A stretch of 64,000 bases of DNA from Methylomonas sp. UP202 (GTDB taxonomy: Bacteria > Pseudomonadota > Gammaproteobacteria > Methylococcales > Methylomonadaceae). A program made the translations under genes and the position numbers. Below, piece after piece: positions 54,364 through 64,000 of this stretch; within the stretch, counting starts at the first letter, position 1, and each line of letters starts with the position of its first letter. The notes below the pieces were generated by a model. The model searched no databases, was not told where the DNA came from, and saw only the letters and a list, made by a program, of their open reading frames with translations. Where the stretch lies: contig NZ_CP123897.1 in NCBI RefSeq assembly GCF_029910655.1, forward strand, positions 4,081,547 to 4,145,546. The letters run 5' to 3'.

Positions 54364-55703
54364 GCCTGCGCCACCGATTGCAAGCCTACGCCGAACTGTG
54401 GGGCCGTTACCGCGACACCTTCCGTTACTTCTGGCAACGGCGCCGAGAGCTGGATCGCCCGCCACTCTCGAACGACGAAGCCGAGTTTCTGCCGGCGGCC
54501 CTAGCCTTGCAGGCCAAACCGGTCTCGCCCTTGGGCCGCGGCGTGGCTTGGCTGTTGATGGCGTTGGTCGCCGCGACGCTGGCCTGGGCCTGTCTGGGCG
54601 AAGTGGACATCATCGTCAACGCCGCCGGCAAAATCATCCCCAGCGCCCGTACCAAGACCATCGCCTCGGTCGATACCGCCAGCGTCGCGGCGATTTACGT
54701 GCGCGAAGGCCAGTTCGTCAAGCAAGGCGACCCGTTACTGGACCTGGACAGCAGCGCCTTCGACGCCGAACGCGACAAGGCCAGGGCCAACTATATCGAA
54801 GCCCGCTTGCAGGAGGCGCGGGCCGAGGCCTTGATCGACGCCATCGATCATGGCAAGGCGCCGGCCTTCGCCTGTCCCGCCGAGGTACCCGCGGCCAAGT
54901 ACCAAGCCGCGTTGGCGCATTTGGCGGGCCAATACCGTGACTTCATCGCCAAGCGGCAGCGTCTGGACGGCGACATCGCCCGCTACGCCGCAGCGCTGCC
55001 GCTAGCCGCGCAACAAGCTCGGGACTTTCAAGCCTTGGCCGAGGCCCACGACGTCGCCCCGCACGCCTACCTGGAAAAGGAACAAGCCCGCATCGAGCTG
55101 CAAGGCCAACTCGACAGCACCAAAAACCAGCGCGCCGCGCTGATCGCCGAGACCCGTAAATTGGCCTTCGACGAACGCACCCAAGCCGGCAAACTGGCCA
55201 GCGACGCCGAGCAGGACGCCGCCCGCGCCGACGCCCACGGCCGGTTATTGAAACTGAGCGCCCCGGTGGCCGGCACCGTGCTGCAATTGGCGGCGCATAC
55301 TGTCGGCGGCGTGGTCGCGGCGGCCCAGCCTCTGCTGCAATTGGTGCCGCAAGACAGTACGGTCGAAGTCGAAGCCACCCTGGAAAACAAAGACATCGGC
55401 TTCGTTCGGGAAGGCCAACGCGCCGAAGTCAAGATCGACGCCTTCCCCTATACCAAATACGGCACCGTCACTGGCCAGGTGGCCCACGTGTCGCGCGATG
55501 CGATTCAAGACGAGAAAAAAGGCTTGATCTACAGCGTGCGCATCGCCCTCGACCAAGCCACGCTGGCGGTCGACGGCCATGATGCCGCGCTGTCGCCCGG
55601 CTTGTCGATCCAGGCCGACATCAAAACCGGCCGGCGCCGGGTCATCGAATACGTGTTGACGCCGCTGTTGCAGCACGGCCGGGAAAGCTTGCGTGAGCGT
55701 TAA
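54360..55703 (+). CDS. HlyD-family periplasmic adaptor
   Basis: The 447-residue adaptor has one membrane helix (about residues 61-82), a lipoyl-like half (IIVNAAGKIIPSARTKTI...VREGQFVKQGDPLLDLD), a long alpha-helical hairpin (about 135-300) and the second lipoyl half plus beta-barrel domain (LSAPVAGTVLQL...EGQRAEVKIDAFPYTKYG). It bridges the ABC transporter and the TolC-type channel. Confidence 0.95.
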   Translation: MSLRHRLQAYAELWGRYRDTFRYFWQRRRELDRPPLSNDEAEFLPAALALQAKPVSPLGRGVAWLLMALVAATLAWACLGEVDIIVNAAGKIIPSARTKTIASVDTASVAAIYVREGQFVKQGDPLLDLDSSAFDAERDKARANYIEARLQEARAEALIDAIDHGKAPAFACPAEVPAAKYQAALAHLAGQYRDFIAKRQRLDGDIARYAAALPLAAQQARDFQALAEAHDVAPHAYLEKEQARIELQGQLDSTKNQRAALIAETRKLAFDERTQAGKLASDAEQDAARADAHGRLLKLSAPVAGTVLQLAAHTVGGVVAAAQPLLQLVPQDSTVEVEATLENKDIGFVREGQRAEVKIDAFPYTKYGTVTGQVAHVSRDAIQDEKKGLIYSVRIALDQATLAVDGHDAALSPGLSIQADIKTGRRRVIEYVLTPLLQHGRESLRER

Positions 55704-57240
55704 CGCCAAAACGGTGCGAACAGCGTGCCGCCCTGGCCGTTCGGCCACGGCACTGGCGCTGAGTGTGGCGCTGGGCCTAATGCCCAAGTTGGCCCTAAGT
55801 GTTGATCTATCCCCCGTACCCAACATTCCCGACGTGCTCGACGATCCGCTCAATACCCGGCCGCCAGTGCTGACGCAGGGCGCGGTGTTGCCGGGCGACC
55901 GGCAAAGCATCGTCTGTCCGGTTGAAAAAGACTTCGCAACGCCGTTGCTGCTGGACGACGCGGTCGATCTGGCGCTATGCAATCATCCGCAAGCCCAAGC
56001 CGCCTGGGCCGAACTCAAAATCCAGGCCGCCAATCTCGGCGTGGCCAAGGCCGGATATTGGCCGACCGTGAACGCGGCCGTCAACCATCTGAACAGTTAT
56101 TACCAATATCCGGATTCATCCATCCCCTCAAGCGAGACCGACGGCTTTACCTTATACGGCAATCTGAGTTGGCGCTTGTTCGACTTCGGTGGCCGCGCGG
56201 CCAATCTGGCCGCCGCCAACTGGCTATTGACCCAAGCGCTGGCCAATCAAGACGCGGTGTTTCAACGCATCCTGGACGGCGTGATTCAAGCCTATTTCGA
56301 CGCCCAAACCGCCAACGCCCAACGGCAGGCCAAGACCGATAGCGAGGCCCTGGCCGGCCAGACCCTGACGAGCGCCCGCCGCCGCGAGGCCGGCGGCGTC
56401 AGCGGCCGTAGCGATACCCTACAAGCCGAAACCGCCCTGGCCAAGGCGGCATTGGGACGCAGCCGGGCCGACGGCGACTACCGCAAGGCCTTGGCGGTAC
56501 TGCGCCAGGCGATGGGTATCGCGCCGGAAACGCTACTGAATTTGCCGGACAACGTCGACACAGCGGTGGCCGGCGAGACGCTGGCCCAAGACGGCCGCGA
56601 TTTGCAAACCTGGCTGGCCGAAGCCCAGCGCCGCCATCCGGCCATCGTCGCGGCCCAAGCCCAGTGGGAAGCCGCCAAGGAACGTATCGTTCAGGCCCGC
56701 GCCGAAGGTTTGCCAACGCTGGACTTTAGCCTGAACGCCTATCAAAACGGCTACCCCAATCAAGCCCTGTCGCAAAACCAAACGAGAGTGGAAACTATCG
56801 GTATCAATCTGACCATCCCGCTGTTCGAAGGCTTTGTCCGCACCTACAAAATCCGCGGCGCTCAGGCCCAAGCCGAGCAGCGCGCGGCCGAACTGGCCGA
56901 CACCGAGCGGCAGACCCTGCTGGATGTGGTCAAGGCCCACGCCGAGGCCGAAGCCGCGCTGCGCAACCTCAGCTATTCGGCGACTTGGCTGGACAGCGCG
57001 CAAGCCGCGGTCGACAGCTCCCGGCGGCGTTACGACAAAGGCGCCGCCGACATTCTGGAACTGCTGAATACCCAGACCGCGTTGGCCGACGCCCGCCAGG
57101 AACGCCTGCGCACCCTCGCCGACTGGCGAGCGGCCCGCTTGCGCTTGTTCACCAGCAGCGGTTTGTTGGGACGGGACCTGATCGAGCAGGCTGAAGGGCG
57201 ATACGGAAACGGTCGGCCGGCTATCAGCGCCAAACAGTGA
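55693..57240 (+). CDS. TolC-family outer membrane channel
   Basis: The 515-residue protein starts at a GTG overlapping the end of the adaptor gene by 11 bases. It has a signal peptide (about residues 20-36), then the duplicated TolC helical/beta layout with LDDAVDLALCNHPQAQAAWAEL opening repeat one and RHPAIVAAQAQWEAAKERI opening repeat two, and FVRTYKIRGAQAQAEQRAAEL. It completes the tripartite type I secretion system. Confidence 0.93.
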   Translation: MSVNAKTVRTACRPGRSATALALSVALGLMPKLALSVDLSPVPNIPDVLDDPLNTRPPVLTQGAVLPGDRQSIVCPVEKDFATPLLLDDAVDLALCNHPQAQAAWAELKIQAANLGVAKAGYWPTVNAAVNHLNSYYQYPDSSIPSSETDGFTLYGNLSWRLFDFGGRAANLAAANWLLTQALANQDAVFQRILDGVIQAYFDAQTANAQRQAKTDSEALAGQTLTSARRREAGGVSGRSDTLQAETALAKAALGRSRADGDYRKALAVLRQAMGIAPETLLNLPDNVDTAVAGETLAQDGRDLQTWLAEAQRRHPAIVAAQAQWEAAKERIVQARAEGLPTLDFSLNAYQNGYPNQALSQNQTRVETIGINLTIPLFEGFVRTYKIRGAQAQAEQRAAELADTERQTLLDVVKAHAEAEAALRNLSYSATWLDSAQAAVDSSRRRYDKGAADILELLNTQTALADARQERLRTLADWRAARLRLFTSSGLLGRDLIEQAEGRYGNGRPAISAKQ

Positions 57241-57322
57241 TGAACGCCATAGAACGGTATTCGCCGATCCGCCAAACGACGACACACACCGCAAACAACC
57301 CAACATCAAGCGCTAAGCTCCG

Positions 57323-58552
57323 ATGAAATGCCTATTCGTCCATCAAAATTTCCCCGGCCAGTATCGCCACTTGGCCGCCCATCTGGCCGCCGATCCCCGC
57401 CATCAAGTCGTGTTTATCACCCAACGTTCGGAAGGCGAACTGCCGGGCGTGCGGAAAATGGTCTACCGACCGCACCGGGCACGATCGCACAGCGTTCACC
57501 AATATTTGCGGGAAACCGAAACGGCGGTGATCAACGCTCAAAGTGTCGCCCGCATCGCCCTGGACTTAAAACGGGCCGGTTTCGTACCGGATTTGATGCT
57601 GGGTCATAACGGCTGGGGCGAAATCTGGTATTTGAAGGAGGTATTCCCGCAATCGCCGCTGCTGGGTTACTTCGAGTTCTTTTACCGGCTGAGCGGCGCC
57701 GATGTCGGTTTCGATCCGAACGAGCCGACCGCCTTCGACGACGGGCCGCGCTTGCGGACCAAGAATCTGGGTAATTATTTGGCCTTGGATACGGTTGATG
57801 CCGGACTCTGTCCCACTCACTGGCAGAAATCGCGCTATCCGACCGGCTACCACGACAAATTGCACGTCATCCACGACGGCATCGACACGAGCATCGTCCG
57901 CCCGAATCCGGATGCGGCCTTATCCCTGGCGCAAGCCGGGCTGACGTTGAGCCGGGCCGACGAAGTCGTCACGTACGTGGCCCGCAATCTGGAGCCCTAT
58001 CGCGGTTTTCCCAGCTTCATGCGCAGTCTGCCGGCCGTCCTGGCAGCCCGGCCCCAGGCACGGATCGTGATCGTCGGCGGCGATGAGGTCAGTTACGGCA
58101 AGCGCCTGCCGCCGGGGCAGACCTATCGTCAACAGTTACAGGCGGAACTTGGCGACGCCCTGGATGGGCGGCGGGTGCATTTTTTGGGCAAGGTGGCGTA
58201 TCCGACCTTTCTGAAGATACTGCAACTATCGAGGGTCCACGTCTACCTGACCTATCCCTTCGTGTTGTCCTGGTCGGTGCTGGAAGCGATGGCCGCCGGC
58301 TGCCTGGTGGTGGCTTCGAATACCGCGCCGGTACAGGAAGTGATTCGCGACGGCGATAACGGTTGGTTGGTGGATTTCTTCTCGCCCAGCGAGATTGCCG
58401 AACGAGTCATCGAAGGTTTAAAAGCGGGGCCGGCGGGGTTTGCCGCCATGCGGCACAACGCCCGGCAAACGGTGATCGAGCGCTACGATCTCAACACGGT
58501 GTGTTTGCCGGCGCAGCTTGGATGGCTGGATCGGTTACGGCGGCGGGATTAA
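57323..58552 (+). CDS. GT4-family glycosyltransferase
   Basis: The 409-residue protein has a GT-B fold. The N-terminal half begins MKCLFVHQNFPGQYRHLAAH, and the C-terminal GT4 domain (about residues 210-390) has YVARNLEPYRGFPSFMRSL, IVIVGGDEVSYGK, and the donor-binding LSWSVLEAMAAGCLVVASNTAPVQEV with its E-x7-E-like pattern. It lies 82 bp after the TolC gene on the same strand and may belong to the operon. It could glycosylate the secreted protein or a surface polymer; there is no direct evidence for either. Confidence 0.88.
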   Translation: MKCLFVHQNFPGQYRHLAAHLAADPRHQVVFITQRSEGELPGVRKMVYRPHRARSHSVHQYLRETETAVINAQSVARIALDLKRAGFVPDLMLGHNGWGEIWYLKEVFPQSPLLGYFEFFYRLSGADVGFDPNEPTAFDDGPRLRTKNLGNYLALDTVDAGLCPTHWQKSRYPTGYHDKLHVIHDGIDTSIVRPNPDAALSLAQAGLTLSRADEVVTYVARNLEPYRGFPSFMRSLPAVLAARPQARIVIVGGDEVSYGKRLPPGQTYRQQLQAELGDALDGRRVHFLGKVAYPTFLKILQLSRVHVYLTYPFVLSWSVLEAMAAGCLVVASNTAPVQEVIRDGDNGWLVDFFSPSEIAERVIEGLKAGPAGFAAMRHNARQTVIERYDLNTVCLPAQLGWLDRLRRRD

Positions 58553-58694
58553 CAAGCCCGTCAAAACAGCGGCCGCTTCCATTCCTTTTCCTTCCCACAA
58601 ACGAGGCGGCGCTCAACCACACCGAGCGTCATTCTCGAGCGCGGAACCAAGGGATTCTTGGGAACTCATTCAACCAAAGTTGGCGCCCCAACGC

Positions 58695-58727
58695 CCCATC
58701 CCCGAGATGCTTGACCTCGGGGATGGG
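58695..58727. terminator. Hairpin between convergent genes
   Basis: CCCATCCCCGAG (58695-58706) and CTCGGGGATGGG (58716-58727) form a perfect 12-bp stem with a 9-nt loop between the ends of the GT4 and RTX genes. There is no T-run on either side, so it may be an inefficient or Rho-assisted terminator for both. Confidence 0.65.
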
Positions 58728-58742
58728 ACACGCTGACGCCGC

Positions 58743-61700
58743 TTATTGCCAGTTGGCCGCAATCACCGGCGCCAGCGCGGTTTGGTAATTCGTCGGCAAC
58801 GTGGTTTGGCCCGACGACGGCGGTGCAAAGGCCGCCATTGCCGACACCAGACTCTCGACCTGACTATCCAGCAAGGTCAAATTGCCGTCCGTGGTCTTGA
58901 ACTGCTCGACGTGGTTGGCGCTGCCGCTATACCAGTTTTGCACGACCAGCTTATCCGAAGTTCCGATGATGCTGACTTCCAGGTTGTTCCCCGCATGGAC
59001 GAACCACAACTGGTCGGCGCTCACGCCGGTCAGGAACTGGGCCACATCGGTATTACCCACCGTCGCATCGTTCTCGACCACGGTGTCGGCACCGTAGCCC
59101 CGGCCCAGAACGTAGGTGTCGTTGCCGGTACTGCCGCGCAAGGTATCGGTGCCGGCGCCACCTCTAAGGGTATTGGCGGCGGCGTTGCCGTAGATGATGT
59201 TGTCCAGACCGTTGCCGGTAGCATTGATTGCGGCTGAGCCAGTCAAACCTAAATTCTCTACGTTGTCGGTCAAGGCATAGCTGACACTGGCGTACACCGT
59301 GTCGCTACCTTCGCCGTCGGCTTCGAGAACGACATCGCCGGTGTTGTCCACCTCATAGGTATCGTTGCCTTGCCCACCGCGCAAGGTGTCGGTGCCGGCA
59401 CCACCTCTGAGGGTATTGGCGGCGACGTTGCCGTAGATGATGTTGTCCAGACCGTTGCCGGTAGCATTGATCGCGGCTGAGCCGGTCAAACCTAAATTCT
59501 CCACATTGTCGGTCAAGGCGTAGCTGACGCTGGCGTACACCGTGTCGCTACCTTCGCCGGCAGCTTCGAGAACGACATCGCCGGTGTTGTCCACCTCATA
59601 GGTATCGTTGCCTTGCCCACCGCGCAAGGTGTCGGTGCCGGCACCACCTCTGAGGGTATTGGCGGCGACGTTGCCGTAGATGATGTTGTCCAGACCGTTG
59701 CCGGTAGCATTGATCGCGGCTGAGCCGGTCAAACCTAAATTCTCCACATTGTCGGTCAAGGCGTAGCTGACGCTGGAATACACCGTGTCGCTACCTTCGC
59801 CGGCAGCTTCGAGAACGACATCGCCAGCGTTGTCCACCTCATAGGTATCGTTGCCTTGCCCACCGCGCAAGGTGTCGGTGCCGGCGCCACCTCTGAGGAT
59901 ATTGGCAGCGACGTTGCCGTAGATGATGTTGTCCAGACCGTTGCCGGTAGCATTGATCGCGCCTGAGCCGGTCAAACCTAAATTCTCCACATTGTCGGTC
60001 AACGCGTAGCTGACGCTGGAATACACCGTGTCGCTACCTTCGCCGGCGGCTTCGAGAACGGCATCGTCAGCATTGTCCACCTCATAGGTATCGTTGCCTT
60101 GCCCACCGCGTAAAGTGTCGGTGCCGGCGCCACCTCTGAGGATATTGGCAGCGGCGTTGCCGTAGATGATGTTGTCCAGACCGTTGCCGGTAGCATTGAT
60201 CGCGGCTGAGCCGATCAAGCCTAAATTCTCCACGTTGTCGGGCAAGGCGTAGCTGACGCTGGAATACACCGTGTCGTTACCTTCGCCGGCATTCTCGATA
60301 ACGTGGTCGTTAGCGTTATCGACTGAGTAAGTATCGTTACCGTCCAAGCCGATCAACGTATCTGCGCCGGCGTTGCCTTTCAAGGTGTTGGTGCCGGCGT
60401 CGCCGGTTAGTTGATTGTCCAACGTATTTCCGGCCAAGCTTAGCCCAGTACCGTTGGATATCGCGTTTTCAACGTTGGCGGTCAACGTATAAGCTTGGAC
60501 ACCTGTGATGTACACCGTATCGGTGCCTTCTCCGTCATATTCCAATACGGAATCCACGAGTCCGTCGGAGGCATCCAGGTCGTAGGTGTCATCACCATTC
60601 CCACCCGCTAAGGTGTCGCTACCTTCGCCGCCAACTAATGTATCGTTGCCCCCTTTGCCAATTATGTTGTCGCTACCCAATTGCCCAATTAATGTCCACG
60701 AATAATCATCGGGCGATACTAAATTATCATTTAACGCCGAGCCCATTAGCGTTGTACCAAGCGCCGACGCAAAGGAATAACTCCACTCATCGTCATCGAA
60801 AATTAGTTCCGGTTCGTCGTCTTGAAAATACCAATCAACTAACCGCAACGAGTCGGAAGTATCGCTAAATGTAATCAATAAATCGTTCCCGGACTTAACT
60901 AATACCACATCCTCAGGATCAATTCTCCAATCAAATACTACGCCACCCGAGAACTTGTGCGCTACGGCCTCTCCCATGCCCAAACGAAACTCGGCAGTCG
61001 GCAACGGTAACTGCCACTCTGAGATAAATGAAGTATCGGAATTTACGAAGTACGGTTCATCCCACTCCCCTGAGAACCCCAAAAATGACGGCGTACTGGA
61101 TAACAATTCGTCAAGCCCGAGAGTACTACCATCGGCGAAACGAACGGTTACCGTATCGAACGAAGATACGTCAAATTGTGCATTCTCGCCAGGTAATAAG
61201 ATAGCCGCGTGAGACGCACCATTCCAATTCAATTCCACGGTTTGGAAACGTTCGCCGTTAATTTTTATTACGCTGTAGCGCGATTTTAGATTGAGCTGCG
61301 TCACGCCATCCGGCAGTTCCAAAACATCAATGCTTGCTACGCTAACGAAATAATTAGTCTCGAACCATGGATTGATAATGTCAAATCCCCCCGCAGAAAG
61401 TACATAGCGATCGGAACCTCCATTTCCTAGCAAATAATTCACGCCATTGCCGCCAATCAGTACATCGGCATTCGACGTTCCTAACAGGGTATCGTTTCCA
61501 CCGTCCCCATCAAGAAACGCCACGGTCTCTTCATTACCCTCGCCATGAAAATTCCAACTGTCGACGAAATCATTCCCATCACCGGCTTTAATAATCAAAG
61601 CAGGTGGTGCGTTTCGAATAACAATATGATCGTCGCTTACACTTCCCTCAACTTTAATTAGATTCCTCACGGTATTAATCGTTTCAAGCCTTAATTTTAA

Positions 61701-64000
61701 ATGCGAGGGCAAAGTTTGTCCAGATTGTAACTGACGGCCTAACTCAACCGCACCGATCTCGCCACCGGTACTTTCAGAAACTTCAGAGATGTTTACGCTC
61801 GCATTAACATGAAAGTGTTGCTGCTGATACAGAAACTGATTTTCGACTTCCTCCCAGGATAATAGATATTGACCAACAATTCCACCAAAAGGGTGGACTG
61901 TCCCACCAATGGGGATGAAAAATGAATTAGCTTCCCAGCCGAGGCCAAGATTGACAATTTCAGATTTTAAAACTCTATTCTCGCGATAAATATTTTCAAA
62001 TTCCTCGAATTGGTTTCGGTTCCATCCTGAAAGCGCTGTCCTATAAACACCAGAATCCCAATTCTGTTCATAACCCCGTGCCTGACTTAGTTCGTCTAAT
62101 ATCACGGTTTTGACAGCCAGTTCGGTTTTCAACCAATCGGTCGTATAGATATAGCCGGATTCCTGGTCAGGTCGTGAAGTTGCTGGGGGCGTGAAATGAA
62201 TAAAATCGTAATTGAAATGAATTTGCGATTTTTGCTCAAAAGTTCCATCATTCAATTGAGTGAAACCAGACTTTACCAATCGGTCGGCGGCCCTGGTCCG
62301 CCAATCAAGTACAAAAGTTTCTTCTAAGCCAGCAATTTTCTCGATCGAGGCTCTATAAGCCGCATTAGTCGCTAAAACTTCCGTGAGCGATTGGGTTTCG
62401 CCCTCTCGGTTTTGAATCAACCACTCGTGCGGCAATTCATAAAAGTCCGCGAGTTTCAATCCCTGATTGCCATTTTGCCAGGTGAGCAATAAAGAACTAC
62501 CGTCAACACGCCCTTCCAAATCAGAAAAATTTAACCCAACCAATCTGATAACACTGGTTTCGTCCGTTTGCTCAACAACCGTATCGATTCCCATATTGCC
62601 AGACTTTAGTATGTAGGTATCGGTGCCATTGCCCCCCAACAGGGTATCGTCGCCTTGGCTACCGTCTAGGATATCGTCACCATTCATTCCTTCCACGGTG
62701 TCAGCAAATTGGGATCCCAGTAACAGATCGTCGCTTGCCCCACCCGTTATTCGAGAATGACGTAAATTATCAAGCTCCGTACTGTCGATTGTTGAGCCGT
62801 CCGCGAACTGAAACTGGCCGATAAACTCGTCTTCATTGAACCAGTCTTCCAGGGTTAGCGTCGCTTCCGGTCCATTGAGTAATTGAATAACGAAGTCACC
62901 GTTAGCTTGGCGGATCAGTTGAATGTCGCTACGCCGTATTCCCTCGCTGAATGACACGCGATCATTTTCGGCACCCGGCTGCCAAGCGATCACATCATTC
63001 CCGGTTTCCGAACCCCAACGATAGCTATCGATGCCATTTCCACCGATGAGTAGATCGTCACCTAGTCCGCCGACCAGCGTATCGTCGCCTTCGCCGCCAA
63101 CCAGGGTGTCGTTACCGTCGTCCCCTATCAGCCAGTCGTTACCGTCGATTCCAAATAGTTGATCTGCGCCGTTGCCACCCCATAAAGTATTCGCGCTCGT
63201 ATTCCCGCTAAGAGTGTCCATGCCGGCGCCGCCGAAGAGATTGCCGTCCTCGTTCTGTACGGTGAGGTTCATTGAGAGATTGACATTTGTACCTACCCAA
63301 TCACGCAGGGATGCAATATCTAAACGACCGTCATCACTTCTGATCGACAGATTGGTTCCGAACAACGCTTGAAGGACTTGAACGTTACTACCATCCGGTC
63401 TGACTACGACTAAATCGCCGGATTGGACATTGATTATGGGCAAATAGCCGCCAGATCCTGTTACGGTGGAGATTTGGAGACGATTTGTGCCGAAAAAATC
63501 CGCTATCCGCGTGCTACCACCCACGTTGACAAGGTAGGTATCGTCTCCCTCGCCCCCTAGCAAATAGTCGGCGCCGCCTCCACCATCTAATATGTCATCA
63601 CCCTCTCCGCCAATTAATACATCGTCTCCATTCAAGCCATTTATGCGATCGACAGTATTGCTTCCGATGATTGTATCGTTGAGATCCGTGCCATCCAGAT
63701 CAAAGCCACGTGCCAAGAGTTGTTCGATGCTGAGCGTGGTACCGTCGGCGAATTCGAAGCGGCTGACCGATGAGCTGTTGAACACGTCGGTTTGGTCGAA
63801 GTTTTCGATATGTACGGCATTGCCGCTGCCCAGGTCCAGCATCAGCGAACCCAAACGCAATTTAACATCGCTAGAATTCACGCCGTTGCCGAAGATAATT
63901 TTGCTGTTCTTTTCGGGATCGGTATCGATGATGTGGTCGATGCCGTCGCCGGCGTTGATGAGATAGGTATCGAAACCCTTACCGCCATACAGCGTATCAT
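58743..64000 (-). CDS. Giant RTX calcium-binding protein, N-terminus beyond window
   Basis: The minus-strand frame is open from the window edge, and the ATG at 63881 is internal because [17 protein letters not shown] lies upstream in frame. About 1750 residues are visible. GGxGxDxL-type nonapeptide repeats that bind calcium form a parallel beta-roll in several blocks: near the upstream edge, at about 63000-63240 and 62590-62720, and in the long array at 59090-60650. Between them are haemolysin-type related segments ([13 protein letters not shown]) and a unique region of about 300 residues (61650-62450). The C-terminus ([15 protein letters not shown] and [12 protein letters not shown]) resembles the uncleaved secretion signals of type I substrates. 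The convergent type I system is the likely exporter. An adhesin, surface-layer or toxin-like role is possible. Confidence 0.92.
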   Translation of the reverse strand, partial: DTLYGGKGFDTYLINAGDGIDHIIDTDPEKNSKIIFGNGVNSSDVKLRLGSLMLDLGSGNAVHIENFDQTDVFNSSSVSRFEFADGTTLSIEQLLARGFDLDGTDLNDTIIGSNTVDRINGLNGDDVLIGGEGDDILDGGGGADYLLGGEGDDTYLVNVGGSTRIADFFGTNRLQISTVTGSGGYLPIINVQSGDLVVVRPDGSNVQVLQALFGTNLSIRSDDGRLDIASLRDWVGTNVNLSMNLTVQNEDGNLFGGAGMDTLSGNTSANTLWGGNGADQLFGIDGNDWLIGDDGNDTLVGGEGDDTLVGGLGDDLLIGGNGIDSYRWGSETGNDVIAWQPGAENDRVSFSEGIRRSDIQLIRQANGDFVIQLLNGPEATLTLEDWFNEDEFIGQFQFADGSTIDSTELDNLRHSRITGGASDDLLLGSQFADTVEGMNGDDILDGSQGDDTLLGGNGTDTYILKSGNMGIDTVVEQTDETSVIRLVGLNFSDLEGRVDGSSLLLTWQNGNQGLKLADFYELPHEWLIQNREGETQSLTEVLATNAAYRASIEKIAGLEETFVLDWRTRAADRLVKSGFTQLNDGTFEQKSQIHFNYDFIHFTPPATSRPDQESGYIYTTDWLKTELAVKTVILDELSQARGYEQNWDSGVYRTALSGWNRNQFEEFENIYRENRVLKSEIVNLGLGWEANSFFIPIGGTVHPFGGIVGQYLLSWEEVENQFLYQQQHFHVNASVNISEVSESTGGEIGAVELGRQLQSGQTLPSHLKLRLETINTVRNLIKVEGSVSDDHIVIRNAPPALIIKAGDGNDFVDSWNFHGEGNEETVAFLDGDGGNDTLLGTSNADVLIGGNGVNYLLGNGGSDRYVLSAGGFDIINPWFETNYFVSVASIDVLELPDGVTQLNLKSRYSVIKINGERFQTVELNWNGASHAAILLPGENAQFDVSSFDTVTVRFADGSTLGLDELLSSTPSFLGFSGEWDEPYFVNSDTSFISEWQLPLPTAEFRLGMGEAVAHKFSGGVVFDWRIDPEDVVLVKSGNDLLITFSDTSDSLRLVDWYFQDDEPELIFDDDEWSYSFASALGTTLMGSALNDNLVSPDDYSWTLIGQLGSDNIIGKGGNDTLVGGEGSDTLAGGNGDDTYDLDASDGLVDSVLEYDGEGTDTVYITGVQAYTLTANVENAISNGTGLSLAGNTLDNQLTGDAGTNTLKGNAGADTLIGLDGNDTYSVDNANDHVIENAGEGNDTVYSSVSYALPDNVENLGLIGSAAINATGNGLDNIIYGNAAANILRGGAGTDTLRGGQGNDTYEVDNADDAVLEAAGEGSDTVYSSVSYALTDNVENLGLTGSGAINATGNGLDNIIYGNVAANILRGGAGTDTLRGGQGNDTYEVDNAGDVVLEAAGEGSDTVYSSVSYALTDNVENLGLTGSAAINATGNGLDNIIYGNVAANTLRGGAGTDTLRGGQGNDTYEVDNTGDVVLEAAGEGSDTVYASVSYALTDNVENLGLTGSAAINATGNGLDNIIYGNVAANTLRGGAGTDTLRGGQGNDTYEVDNTGDVVLEADGEGSDTVYASVSYALTDNVENLGLTGSAAINATGNGLDNIIYGNAAANTLRGGAGTDTLRGSTGNDTYVLGRGYGADTVVENDATVGNTDVAQFLTGVSADQLWFVHAGNNLEVSIIGTSDKLVVQNWYSGSANHVEQFKTTDGNLTLLDSQVESLVSAMAAFAPPSSGQTTLPTNYQTALAPVIAANWQ
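59090..60300 (-). repeat. Array of 243-bp tandem repeats inside the RTX gene
   Basis: Four full units and a partial one, each 81 codons and nearly identical in DNA. One unit reads [20 protein letters not shown], then DNIIYGN, then [20 protein letters not shown], and ends with SVSYALTD. The markers lie exactly 243 bp apart (59224, 59467, 59710, 59953, 60196). Such identity implies recent expansion or homogenisation. Confidence 0.93.

Noticed and set aside
59090..60300. CRISPR array
   Set aside because: The regular 243-bp period is in-frame coding repeat of the RTX protein; there are no short repeats with unique spacers.

Overview
The window looks like a chromosomal segment of a gammaproteobacterium, and gene content and sequence feel suggest a Methylococcales-type (Methylomonas-like) methanotroph. 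That assignment is inference: it rests on a class I KARI, a UPF0149 protein, CheD, a PEP-CTERM-type protein and a GC-rich core, not on a marker gene. The left 31.5 kb is mostly core genome. It holds branched-chain amino acid synthesis (ilvB-ilvH-ilvC, leuA), phospholipid synthesis (pssA), a CHAD protein, a family 4 uracil-DNA glycosylase, rimI, a HAD phosphatase, an ABC exporter pair, a chemoreceptor, gloB, a GT2 glycosyltransferase and cheD, with several small exported proteins of unknown role.

Between ilvC and pssA, which lie close together in many proteobacterial ilv-pssA-leuA clusters, sits a Tsx-like porin and then a 1169-residue protein. Its order of parts is TIR, WD40 propeller, Roc GTPase, COR-like region, zinc-binding cysteines and a DUF4365 nuclease-like domain. 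It reads as a one-gene innate-immunity protein with a sensor, a switch and two possible effectors. The DNA of its propeller is much poorer in GC than the rest of the gene.

From 32 to about 52 kb there is an accessory island anchored on a tRNA-Lys gene. The first element (32041-43555) is a filamentous (inovirus) prophage with integrase, rolling-circle Rep, DUF4417 protein, Zot, pVI-, pIII- and pVIII-like coat proteins, ssDNA-binding protein, regulators and a divergent repressor. Behind the repressor it carries an Mrr-like endonuclease and a HicBA pair. Two further copies of the tRNA 3' end (43507 and 48690) delimit a second, decayed element (43507-48736) with no integrase, an H-NS-like pseudogene, an IS66-family element with a broken tnpC and a FitAB/VapBC pair. 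A second IS66 copy with intact genes follows, inside a diverged repeat of the second element's left end.

The right end (52-64 kb) is a type I secretion operon (ABC/peptidase-like ATPase, HlyD adaptor, TolC channel) with a GT4 glycosyltransferase behind it. Convergent to it is a very large RTX calcium-binding protein, the likely cargo, whose start lies beyond the window. It contains an array of near-identical 243-bp repeats.
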